A stretch of 64,000 nucleotides of DNA from Pseudoclavibacter soli DSM 23366 (GTDB lineage: Bacteria; Actinomycetota; Actinomycetes; Actinomycetales; Microbacteriaceae), in contig NZ_AUIC01000004.1 of assembly GCF_000423505.1 (NCBI RefSeq), forward strand, positions 186,001-250,000, in the 5' to 3' direction. Shown here piece after piece: positions 54,061 through 64,000 of the stretch. The number at the start of each line of letters is the position of its first letter. The stretch's first letter is position 1. The position numbers and the translations under genes are program-made. The notes beneath the pieces are model-generated. The model saw only the letters and a program-made list of their open reading frames with translations, did not search any database and was not told where the DNA came from.

Positions 54061-54783
54061 TCAGCCCCGCTTTCTGAGCTTGGCCGCCGGTTCGGGCTGA
54101 GGTTTGCCGGCATACTCTGCCAACGCCTTGCGCAAGAGTTTGCGGCCTCGATGCAGCCGAGACATCACGGTGCCGATCGGGGTCTTCATGATGTCGGCGA
54201 TCTCTTGGTACGAGAACCCCTCGACATCAGCCAACAGCACCGCGAGCCGAAAGTCTTCGGGCAGATCTTGCAGCGCCTGCTTGACCTGCGAATCGGGCAT
54301 GCGATCGAGAGCCTCGATCTCAGCCGAGCGAGCCGTGGTCGCCGTGGTGGATTCGGCCGCGCCAATCTGCCACTCTTCGAGCGCGTCGATGCTCTCGGTG
54401 CCCTTGGTGCGCTGCTTCTTGCGATAGGTGTTGATGTAGGTGTTGGTCAGGATGCGGTACATCCAGGCTTTGAGATTTGTGCCCTGCGTAAATGAGTCGA
54501 AGGCCTGAAAAGCCTTGGCATAGGTCTCTTGCACCAAATCTTGTGCGTCTGCGGGGTTGCGCGTCATGCGCATGGCCACACCGTAAAGCTGATCGATCAG
54601 CGGCAGCGCCTGCTGCTCGAACAGGTCGCGTTTCGCGTCTGCGGCGCGCTCAACCGCCGCGGGCTCGTGGGGAGCCTGCTCCGCGGAGGGCGTGCGCTCG
54701 GGGTCGACGTCTGTCATCGCAGTCAAGTCTACCGACCCAGTGTCGCCCGGGCGGGGCGGGCACAGTGTGCAGCCAGAACTCAT
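54061..54783 (-). CDS. sigH: SigH/SigR-type ECF sigma factor
   Basis: 240 residues, group 4 sigma factor of the oxidative and heat stress class. Region 2 runs through [40 protein letters not shown] and [17 protein letters not shown]. Region 4 runs through [20 protein letters not shown] and [20 protein letters not shown]. The start is the ATG with AGGGAGG five bases before it; a second ATG 22 codons later lacks a ribosome binding site. It is preceded by its own consensus-type promoter, so autoregulation is expected. Confidence 0.9.
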   Translation of the reverse strand: MSSGCTLCPPRPGDTGSVDLTAMTDVDPERTPSAEQAPHEPAAVERAADAKRDLFEQQALPLIDQLYGVAMRMTRNPADAQDLVQETYAKAFQAFDSFTQGTNLKAWMYRILTNTYINTYRKKQRTKGTESIDALEEWQIGAAESTTATTARSAEIEALDRMPDSQVKQALQDLPEDFRLAVLLADVEGFSYQEIADIMKTPIGTVMSRLHRGRKLLRKALAEYAGKPQPEPAAKLRKRG

Positions 54784-54814
54784 GTTCGCCTCCCTTGCAG
54801 CCGATACACTTAAC

Positions 54815-54840
54815 AACCGATGCTGATCCGACGCTATTCC
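54815..54840 (-). promoter_or_regulatory. SigH/SigR-type promoter of sigH
   Basis: On the minus strand GGAAT (54840-54836), an 18-base spacer and GTT (54817-54815) match the SigR/SigH consensus GGAAT-N18-GTT exactly, 31 bases before the sigH start codon. It overlaps the first codons of the divergent aroA gene. Confidence 0.75.
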
Positions 54841-56187
54841 TCAGACCACGACGGTTCGAATGCGCAGGGCGACGACCGCCCAGCCTGGGTCGCCCCCACC
54901 GTCGAGGCACCCGTGCGCGGCCGAGTCGTGGTGCCGGGCTCCAAGTCTCTGACCAACCGCGAGCTGCTGCTCTCTGCGCTGGCCGATTCTCCCTCGCTGC
55001 TGCGCGCACCGCTGCATTCGCGCGACAGTGCGCTGATGACGGATGCCCTGCGCCAGTTGGGTGCCACGGTCACCCCGGTCGGCGAGCACGCCGAAGATCT
55101 GCAGATCGATCCGATTGACGACGTGCACGGCAGCGTCTCGATCGACTGCGGCCTCGCCGGCACCGTGATGCGCTTCGTGCCGCCGGTCGCAGCACTCGCG
55201 ACCGGGCCAGTCAGTTTCGACGGCGACCCGCACGCCCGGCTGCGCCCAATGCGCCCGGTGATCGAGGCGCTGCGCCAGCTCGGTGTTGACATCGCCGATG
55301 ACGGTCGCGGTGCCCTGCCGTTTACGGTACACGGGGCCGGCCGCGTTGCCGGTGGCCATGTGCGCATCGATGCCTCGGGCTCAAGTCAGTTCATCTCGGC
55401 CCTGCTGCTGGCGGCACCACGCTTCGACGATGTCACCGTCATCGAACACGTCGGCGATACCCTGCCGAGTCTGCCGCACATCGAGATGACCGTGGCCACC
55501 CTGCATGAGCGTGGGGTGCGCGTCGAGCGCACCGGTGACACCCAATGGACCATTTGGCCGGGCCCCATCGCCGGCCGCGACATCCGGCTCGAACCCGACC
55601 TGTCGAACGCAGCGCCATTTCTGGCTGCGGCGCTGGTCACCGGCGGCGAAGTCACCATCGACGGCTGGCCGGAGCACACCACACAGGTCGGCGCACTGCT
55701 GCCCGAGCTGCTGGCCGCGTTCGGCGCCGAGAGCAGCTTCGACGGCGGCGACCTGACCCTGCATGGCACGGGTGCGCTGCACGGCGCCGACCTCGATCTC
55801 TCCGCCGCCGGCGAGCTCGCCCCGACCCTCGCCGCAGTGGCCGCCCTAACCGACTCCCCCACCACTCTGCGCGGCATCGCGCATCTGCGCGGGCACGAGA
55901 CCGACCGTCTCGCGGCGCTCGAGAGCGACATCAACGGCCTCGGCGGCAACGTGAGCCAAACCGCCGACGGCCTGGTCATCCACCCGGCCGAACTGCACGG
56001 CGGCAGCTGGCGGGCATTCGCCGACCACCGCATGGCTACCGCCGGCGCGATCATCGGTCTGCGCATACCCGGTGTCGAGATCGACGACATCGATTCGACC
56101 GGCAAGACCCTGCCCGATTTCCCCGGCATGTGGGCGCGCCTGCTGCGCCCGGCCAACAGCACCATGAGCTGGAGCCTGCCCGAGTGA
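54820..56187 (+). CDS. aroA: 3-phosphoshikimate 1-carboxyvinyltransferase (EPSP synthase)
   Basis: 455 residues. Sixth step of the shikimate pathway, the glyphosate target. The substrate-binding [20 protein letters not shown] (Lys42), the [19 protein letters not shown] loop (Arg pair) and [12 protein letters not shown] near the C-terminus are conserved. The ATG has no ribosome binding site; a TACACT -10-like box ends ten bases before it, so a leaderless transcript is likely. The stop overlaps the rsgA start (GTGA). Confidence 0.94.
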   Translation: MLIRRYSSDHDGSNAQGDDRPAWVAPTVEAPVRGRVVVPGSKSLTNRELLLSALADSPSLLRAPLHSRDSALMTDALRQLGATVTPVGEHAEDLQIDPIDDVHGSVSIDCGLAGTVMRFVPPVAALATGPVSFDGDPHARLRPMRPVIEALRQLGVDIADDGRGALPFTVHGAGRVAGGHVRIDASGSSQFISALLLAAPRFDDVTVIEHVGDTLPSLPHIEMTVATLHERGVRVERTGDTQWTIWPGPIAGRDIRLEPDLSNAAPFLAAALVTGGEVTIDGWPEHTTQVGALLPELLAAFGAESSFDGGDLTLHGTGALHGADLDLSAAGELAPTLAAVAALTDSPTTLRGIAHLRGHETDRLAALESDINGLGGNVSQTADGLVIHPAELHGGSWRAFADHRMATAGAIIGLRIPGVEIDDIDSTGKTLPDFPGMWARLLRPANSTMSWSLPE

Positions 56188-57239
56188 TCAGCCCAGCCGA
56201 CGACGAACGCGACGCAGCGAGCCTGCGCACCCGGGCATCCGACTGGGAAGACTGGGACGAGTCAGCGGTGCGCACCCGGCCGAACCCCAAGGCCAACCGC
56301 CCACGCAGCAAGCGCCGCCCGGCTCACGATGATGCGCAGGAGGCACTGGTCACCGCAGTCGATCGCGGCCGGTACCAGCTGCACGTGTTGGGCTCTGGAG
56401 CAGCCGTCACCGCCGCGCGAGCTCGTGAGCTGCGCCGCACCCAGATCGTCACCGGCGACCGGGTGTCGGCAGTGGGTGATCTCAGCGGGGCCGAGGGCAG
56501 TCTGGCCCGCATCGTGAGCGTGCTGCCCCGCACCACCGTGCTGCGCCGTTCGGCCGACGACACCGACACCTTCGAGCGCATCGTGGTGGCCAATGCCGAT
56601 CGCCTGCTGATCGTGGTCGCAGCAGCCGAGCCAGAACCCAGCCTGGGATTCATCGACCGCTGCATCGTGGCTGCGCTCGACGCCGGCATCGAACCTGTCG
56701 TTGTGGTCACCAAAACCGACTTGGCATCGTCGCAGCTGGTGCGCGATCATCTCTCGGCGCTCGAGGTGCGAGTAATCGACAGCAGCTTGGCGCATCCTGC
56801 CGCCGAAGCTGTGCGCGAGGTCACCCTCGACCATGTCGCGGTGCTGGTGGGACACTCTGGCGTGGGCAAGTCGACGCTGCTGAACGCTGTGGCCCCCGAA
56901 GCCGGGCGCGCCACCGGGCACGTCAACGCGGTCACCGGGCGGGGCCGACACACCTCGTCTTCGGCGCTGGCCATCGCCGTGCACGCCGCAGCGAACGACC
57001 GCACCGGCTGGCTGATCGACACCCCCGGTGTGCGCTCGTTCGGGCTGGGGCACGTGCAGGCCGATCACATTTTCACGGCTTTTCCTGATCTGGTCGAGCT
57101 GGTGCCGCTGGTCGAACGCACTCCCCTGGCCGAGCTCGACGCCGACGCTTTGGCCCAGCGCGTCGCCCCCGAGCTGCATGCCCGCGTGGCATCGCTCGTG
57201 CGTATGCTGCGCAATGCCGCCCAACGCGCGCAGTACTGA
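56184..57239 (+). CDS. rsgA: Ribosome-dependent GTPase RsgA
   Basis: 351 residues, late 30S assembly GTPase with circular permutation: OB-like region (about 52-115), then TKTD (G4, 176-179), GHSGVGKS (G1, 223-230) and DTPG (G3, 279-282). The order G4-G1-G3 is diagnostic. The C-terminal zinc knuckle of RsgA (several Cys and one His) is not present; the last 50 residues contain no cysteine. GTG start within the aroA stop. Confidence 0.92.
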   Translation: MISPADDERDAASLRTRASDWEDWDESAVRTRPNPKANRPRSKRRPAHDDAQEALVTAVDRGRYQLHVLGSGAAVTAARARELRRTQIVTGDRVSAVGDLSGAEGSLARIVSVLPRTTVLRRSADDTDTFERIVVANADRLLIVVAAAEPEPSLGFIDRCIVAALDAGIEPVVVVTKTDLASSQLVRDHLSALEVRVIDSSLAHPAAEAVREVTLDHVAVLVGHSGVGKSTLLNAVAPEAGRATGHVNAVTGRGRHTSSSALAIAVHAAANDRTGWLIDTPGVRSFGLGHVQADHIFTAFPDLVELVPLVERTPLAELDADALAQRVAPELHARVASLVRMLRNAAQRAQY

Positions 57240-57274
57240 GCCAGCCGCACCCGCCCGGCGACTACGCTGGAGGC

Positions 57275-58081
57275 ATGTCGTTCTCTCTGTCTGAAGACCT
57301 CGCTTTCGCCCGTTCGCTGGCCGACGCCGCTGACGCGGTGACCACCGCGCGATTTCGGGTCGACGATCTCGACGTCAATCGCAAGGCCGACGACTCTGAG
57401 GTCACCGACGCCGACTTGGCCTGTGAACGTCAACTGCGCGAGCTGATCGCGGCGGCACGCCCTGATGACACGGTCTACGGCGAGGAGTACGGCGGTCAGC
57501 GCGAACCCGGCCGCGCCTGGATCGTCGACCCCATCGACGGCACCGGCAACTACTTTCGCGGCGTACCGATTTACGCCACACTGATCGCTCTCGTCGTTGA
57601 CGGTGTGCCGGTGGTCGGCGTGGTCAGCGCACCGCTGCTGGCCCGCCGATGGTGGGCTGCCACTGGCCTCGGGGCGTTCGGCGCGTTCAACGGATCGGCG
57701 CCCCGGGCGCTTCACGTGTCGGCCACCGAACGCCTCGCCGACGGCTTCGTCAGCGTGGGCAGTCTGCGCGATCAATGGGATCTCACCGGCGACGGCGACG
57801 CTGCCCTGCGCCTGATGCGCCTGGCACATCGCTCGCGCATGCTCGGCGACTTTCTGCCGTACATGTTGGTGGCCGACGGGTCGGTCGACGCTGTGGCCGA
57901 ACCTGATCTCAAACCGTATGACATGGCCGCGCTCGTGCCCATCGTCACTGAGGCCGGGGGCCGATTCACCGACTTCGCAGGTGAACCCACCATCTGGACC
58001 GGTACAGCCATCGCCAGCAACGGCGTGCTGCACGACGAAGTGCGCTCGGTCATCCGCGGGCAGGATGCCCCACTCGCCTGA
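57275..58081 (+). CDS. hisN: Histidinol-phosphatase, inositol monophosphatase family
   Basis: 268 residues. The metal site is in VYGEEYGG, WIVDPIDGTGNYFRGVPIYA and EPDLKPYDMAALVPIVTEAG. In actinobacteria this IMPase-like branch, found beside aroA/rsgA, supplies the histidinol-phosphate phosphatase of histidine synthesis. Substrate assignment rests on this family knowledge. Confidence 0.85.
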   Translation: MSFSLSEDLAFARSLADAADAVTTARFRVDDLDVNRKADDSEVTDADLACERQLRELIAAARPDDTVYGEEYGGQREPGRAWIVDPIDGTGNYFRGVPIYATLIALVVDGVPVVGVVSAPLLARRWWAATGLGAFGAFNGSAPRALHVSATERLADGFVSVGSLRDQWDLTGDGDAALRLMRLAHRSRMLGDFLPYMLVADGSVDAVAEPDLKPYDMAALVPIVTEAGGRFTDFAGEPTIWTGTAIASNGVLHDEVRSVIRGQDAPLA

Positions 58082-58216
58082 TCGGTGACCCTGCGTCGAC
58101 ATTCGCCGCAGGATGCGGCATGGGCAAGTTTTCCACAGGCGCAGATTGCAGGCTGATCTGTCCACAGGCACCCGTTTTCGGTGGTGGCTGGGTGCTCTCG
58201 CCATCAGACTCGGGGC

Positions 58217-59428
58217 ATGAACACCTCTGCACACACCGTCCTTCGCCCGTCATCTTCTCAGCAATTTCTGGCTTTAGTGCCCGCGCTCTGCGGTTTTCTG
58301 CCCAAGAACAGCATCGTTGTCGTGATGTTCGCCACCGACCCGCACACTCGTCGGCAGCGCAGTCGCGGCACGTTTCGCGTCGACCTGCCCAAAACGCACA
58401 CGCCTCGAGAGTGCGCCAATCTGATCGATGGGCTCACCACTCTGCTACGCCGCCTCGACAACGTCGAAGCCGTGGCACCGGTCATCTACACCGATCACCG
58501 CTTCGCCGATCAGCCACAGTCAAGCATTCCCTGGCGGGGGCTGTGGCCGTCGTTGCAGAGCCGACTGCGCGGCATCGGGCTGATCGTCACCGATATGTGC
58601 TGCGTGGCTGCCGACGGCTGGGCCAGTTACCTTGATGACGACGTGCCACCCGGTGGGCGTCCGCTGAGTGACATCGATCACGATCCGCTGCGCTTCGAGG
58701 CGCAGATGACCCTCAACGAGCCGCTGACCGATCTCGACGAGGTCGCCACGCTGCCCGCACCTGACCCCGATCTCGTGACCCGGCTCGAGTCAGACCTCGA
58801 CCAAGCGCTGCAGCCATATCAATCGGCTCGCACCATCAGTGACGTGCTCGGCACGCCCAACGACCCCACGTCTGTCGCTGAGTCTGTCGAATCGGCAGCA
58901 GCATTGGCTCATTCCAATGCCGGTGATGTGGCAGACGATGCCAAGCGCCAGCGTCGCCTCAGCGACGATGTGCTGCTTGCTGCGGCGATGCAGGTCGGCA
59001 TCGTGCGAGAACTGGTACTGATCCACGCGGCTTTCGGCTCGCAGCTGTCTCGCTTGGTGATCGAATGTGCAGTTGGGTTGCAGCTGCCGCTGCCGCCCGT
59101 GAGCGCCACCTCTACTCCGCTCGAGCGAGAGTCTCCCGTTCGGGTGTGCGCGCCCATCATCAGGGGCGAGGTGGTGGTCGTGCCGCAACGAGAGCACCTC
59201 CATAAGCTGATCGACCGGCTACGGCCGATCTGCGCTGCTCTGCCTCCCGAGCTGCGCTGCGGGCCACAGGCGGCACTCGCCTGGCTCTATTGGGCGCTGG
59301 GCCTCACCAGCGTCGCTTGGGCGCATATTGGCCAAGCACGTGAACTCGATCCCGATCATCACCTGCTGACGTTGATCGCCCAGCAGTGTGAACGCGGAGC
59401 GCTGCCCAGCTGGGCGGCTAAGCCCTGA
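58217..59428 (+). CDS. DUF4192 family protein
   Basis: 403 residues. The N-terminal LRPSSSQQFLALVPALCGFL and PKNSIVVVMFA, and the C-terminal CGPQAALAWLYWALGLTSVA with WAHIGQARELDPDHHLLTLI, are typical of this actinobacterial family of unknown function. The ATG at 58217 is chosen because conserved sequence starts there; an earlier GTG frame adds 12 unconserved residues. The end overlaps nnrD on the other strand by 11 bases. Confidence 0.85.
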   Translation: MNTSAHTVLRPSSSQQFLALVPALCGFLPKNSIVVVMFATDPHTRRQRSRGTFRVDLPKTHTPRECANLIDGLTTLLRRLDNVEAVAPVIYTDHRFADQPQSSIPWRGLWPSLQSRLRGIGLIVTDMCCVAADGWASYLDDDVPPGGRPLSDIDHDPLRFEAQMTLNEPLTDLDEVATLPAPDPDLVTRLESDLDQALQPYQSARTISDVLGTPNDPTSVAESVESAAALAHSNAGDVADDAKRQRRLSDDVLLAAAMQVGIVRELVLIHAAFGSQLSRLVIECAVGLQLPLPPVSATSTPLERESPVRVCAPIIRGEVVVVPQREHLHKLIDRLRPICAALPPELRCGPQAALAWLYWALGLTSVAWAHIGQARELDPDHHLLTLIAQQCERGALPSWAAKP

Positions 59429-60281
59429 GGTCAGCTCGGCTCGCCGCTTCGGTCAGGGCAAACGGAATCGCCTGCGCCAGCTGCACCGGGGTGAACGGAT
59501 GCGGCGTGTGTCGCCCCGCTTGCCCGTGCAACCATGCACCTGTGGCAGCGGCATCGATCAGCAGATCAGCGGTTGGTGTATGGTCTGCTGCCAGCCCGGC
59601 CAGCACGGCACCGATCGCCCCGGTGAGCACATCGCCGGTGCCGGCAGTCGCATGCCACGGCGTGCCCGAGTGCACGGCGACTGTGCGCGTTCCGTCGCTG
59701 ATCAGCGTCTGTGCCCCCTTGAGCAACACCACCGAGTGAGTCGCCGCCGCGAGATCACGCACAGCGCCGACACGGTCGGTCTGCAGTCGATCGGCAGACG
59801 CATCGACGTCGAAGCGAGCAGCAGTGCGGGCAAACTCACCAGCATGCGGGGTGAGCACCCAATGGTGCGCATTGGCCGTCACCGTGGCGGGCTCGACCAG
59901 AGCCAACGCTCCGGCGTCAACGACCGCGGGCCGAACGTCATCGTTGAGCATGGTGCGCGCCTGCTGCAGCGTCTGTGCACTGGCCTGTGCCACGTCGATG
60001 CCCGAGCCGATCGCCCAAGCGTCAGTGCGCCCGGCCGTGACCACGGTCTCGGGGGCACGGGCGAGCACGACGTCACACACCGCTCGATCACCCAGATAGC
60101 GCAGCATACCCAATCCGGTGTGCAGCGCCCCCAGCGAGCTGAGCACTGCTGCCCCCGGAAACGTCGCCGAGCCGGTCAGCAGCCCCAACACGCCACGTGA
60201 GTATTTATGATCGTCGGCCTTCGGCCAGCGATACGTGCGCGCAACATCCCCCGCGCCCCAGGTGTGCACATCGTGCCCCAT
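59418..60281 (-). CDS. nnrD: ADP/ATP-dependent NAD(P)H-hydrate dehydratase
   Basis: 287 residues, ribokinase-like repair enzyme that restores hydrated NADH and NADPH. Key parts: KYSRGVLGLLTGSATFPGAA, LTPHAGEFARTAARF, VVLLKGAQTLISDG and the anion hole TAGTGDVLTGAIGAVLAG. It is the single-domain form without the epimerase part. AGGAG lies four to five bases before the ATG, and the preceding gene ends two bases upstream of that start codon. Confidence 0.9.
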   Translation of the reverse strand: MGHDVHTWGAGDVARTYRWPKADDHKYSRGVLGLLTGSATFPGAAVLSSLGALHTGLGMLRYLGDRAVCDVVLARAPETVVTAGRTDAWAIGSGIDVAQASAQTLQQARTMLNDDVRPAVVDAGALALVEPATVTANAHHWVLTPHAGEFARTAARFDVDASADRLQTDRVGAVRDLAAATHSVVLLKGAQTLISDGTRTVAVHSGTPWHATAGTGDVLTGAIGAVLAGLAADHTPTADLLIDAAATGAWLHGQAGRHTPHPFTPVQLAQAIPFALTEAASRADLRA

Positions 60282-60283
60282 GA

Positions 60284-61627
60284 TCACTCCTGCCCTTCGA
60301 CAAAGAACGCCGCGATGATGCGCGAGAATGCCTGCAGATCGCCCAGGTGCACGAGCTCTCGCGCTGAGTGCATCGACAGCAGCCCCACACCGACGTCGAG
60401 GGTGCGCAACCCCAACCTCGTCGAGGCAATCGGCCCGATAGTCGAGCCGCACGGCACCGAGTTATTCGACACGAAGGTCTGCACGTCAACCCCGGCACGC
60501 TGGGCCAGGCCCGACCAGAGGGCCGCACCCGCGCCATCCGTCGCGTAGCGCTGCTGCGCGTTGACCTTCAGCAGCGGCCCCCGACCAGGCTGCGGCTGAT
60601 GCTCTGGATCGTGGCGCTGTGCGTAGTTCGGATGCACCAAGTGACCAGCGTCGGCAGAGATCAGCCAAGAGTCGGCCTGCGCCCGCAGCCGCTGCTCGTC
60701 GGTGGCGCCAAGCGCCGTCTGCAGCCGCTCGAGCACCTCTTCGAGCAACGGCCCACCGGCACCGGTTCGCGTCTGCGACCCGACTTCTTCGTGATCGAAT
60801 GCGGCGAAGACGATCACTGGTGCGGCTTTTGGTGCGGCAGCATCGGCAGCGGGTGCGACAAGCAGACGCTGGCCACGCGCACCGCCAGCCACCGCGGCCA
60901 GGGCCGCCATTCCGGCGTAGACCGAGGTGAGGTTGTCGAGCCGCCCCGCGGCCAACAGCTGCTCTTTTGAGCCAAGCAGCTGCGAGGGCTGTGTGTCGAA
61001 GAACATCAGGTCGTGGCCGGTCACCTCGCCTGGTTCGAGCCCAGCGCGCACGGCAAGGTAGTCGATCAGGTCGAGGTCGGGGTCATCGAACGAGGCACCG
61101 AGGATCGGCTCAGTGTGCTGCTGCCGGTCGAGAGCGACCCCGTCGTTGATCGATCGATCGAGGTGCACAGCGAGATTCGCAATGCGCGCCAGTGCACCCG
61201 TGCGCACCAAGTGCGCCTGGCCACTTCGGTCGAATACGCGTCCGGCGACACCCAAATCACGGTCGAGCCACGTGTTCAGAATCGGACCACCATAAACCTC
61301 GACTCCGCCAACTGTCCAGCCAGCTCGGGTATGCGTCGGCTGCGGCTTGAGTTTGAATCCCGGCGAGTCGGTGTGCGCGCCCAACACGTGGAGCGGCGAG
61401 GTGGGGCCAGCGGCGGCTGGCACCACCCAAGCGACCACTGCGCCATCGCGCACCAACACGTAACGGCCGGGCGCTTTGGGCCACTCGTCCCGTTCGTCGA
61501 GCTGCGCGAACCCGGCAGCGCGCAATCGTTGAGCCACCGCTGCCGCAGCATGATACGAAGTGGGCGACTGCGCCAAAAACGCTCGGAACCCGTCGCTGAA
61601 GGCCTCAAGGCCAGGTCGTGTGCTCAC
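60284..61627 (-). CDS. M18 family aminopeptidase
   Basis: 447 residues. Zinc peptidase of the aspartyl aminopeptidase family: metal-binding HVLGAHTDSPGFKLKP, GGPILNTWLDRDLGVAGRV, and IVFAAFDHEEVGSQTRTGAG with the catalytic Glu pair, then the C-terminal VPCGSTIGPI. The GTG at 61627 is the better start (GAGGGAG six bases before it); the GTG at 61642 lacks such a signal and overlaps the ligA stop. Confidence 0.88.
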   Translation of the reverse strand: MSTRPGLEAFSDGFRAFLAQSPTSYHAAAAVAQRLRAAGFAQLDERDEWPKAPGRYVLVRDGAVVAWVVPAAAGPTSPLHVLGAHTDSPGFKLKPQPTHTRAGWTVGGVEVYGGPILNTWLDRDLGVAGRVFDRSGQAHLVRTGALARIANLAVHLDRSINDGVALDRQQHTEPILGASFDDPDLDLIDYLAVRAGLEPGEVTGHDLMFFDTQPSQLLGSKEQLLAAGRLDNLTSVYAGMAALAAVAGGARGQRLLVAPAADAAAPKAAPVIVFAAFDHEEVGSQTRTGAGGPLLEEVLERLQTALGATDEQRLRAQADSWLISADAGHLVHPNYAQRHDPEHQPQPGRGPLLKVNAQQRYATDGAGAALWSGLAQRAGVDVQTFVSNNSVPCGSTIGPIASTRLGLRTLDVGVGLLSMHSARELVHLGDLQAFSRIIAAFFVEGQE

Positions 61628-61638
61628 TTGCTGCTCCC

Positions 61639-64000
<2,362 letters not shown>

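Overview
The window comes from a high-GC actinobacterium, most likely a member of the Microbacteriaceae (inference from gene content and style, not from a search). Pointers are a fused 2-oxoglutarate decarboxylase/dehydrogenase (Kgd type), a GuaB1-type GMP reductase, a SigH/SigR-type sigma factor with a short RsrA-like partner, a DUF4192 protein, HisN-type histidinol phosphatase and frequent GTG/TTG starts. The flanks are ordinary core genome of clearly higher GC than the accessory middle.

Layout. 1-2428: core genes serA (3' part), cysK, tRNA-Arg(UCU), orn and tRNA-His(GUG). 2429-29227: a defence and mobile-gene region of lower GC, starting directly behind tRNA-His. It holds a type 1 BREX locus (brxA, brxB, brxC, pglX, pglZ, brxL), a SIR2-HerA pair translationally coupled to brxL, a stretch of gene remnants, a RhuM-Fic protein, a very unusual fusion of an SF2 helicase with a complete sigma-70 factor, a small membrane protein and a TnpB relic. 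29228-33672: SbcCD-like (YhaNO-like) ATPase and exonuclease pair and a DUF488 protein. 33673-39531: 41-bp repeats, a FUSC membrane protein cut by an intact IS3-family element, an MFS transporter, CcdA and a DsbA-like protein with CsoR-type operators. 39564-64000: core genes rlmG-like, yrdC-like, NUDIX, gatCAB, two CNNM/HlyC proteins, guaB1, kgd, sigH with its anti-sigma, aroA, rsgA, hisN, DUF4192, nnrD, M18 peptidase, ligA and the end of mnmA.

The BREX locus carries a DNA-inversion switch. pglX (7649-10219) has the methyltransferase core in its 5' half. A second, 5'-less copy of the 3' half lies tail-to-tail behind it (10193-11376, minus strand). Both halves begin at a perfect 23-bp inverted repeat (9114-9136 and 11354-11376), just after the NPPY motif, and homology stops exactly there. 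A tyrosine recombinase gene follows (11643-12854). The conserved C-terminal domain of PglX, normally part of the same polypeptide, is a separate gene with its own ribosome binding site behind the recombinase (12947-13906). Inversion would exchange the specificity half of PglX (856 versus 882 residues) and leave the C-terminal domain constant.

The second standout is the 839-residue protein at 25961-28480 (minus): an XPB/RadD-like helicase (Walker [14 protein letters not shown]) joined to sigma regions 1.2, 2, 3 and 4. I know of no characterised protein with this architecture.
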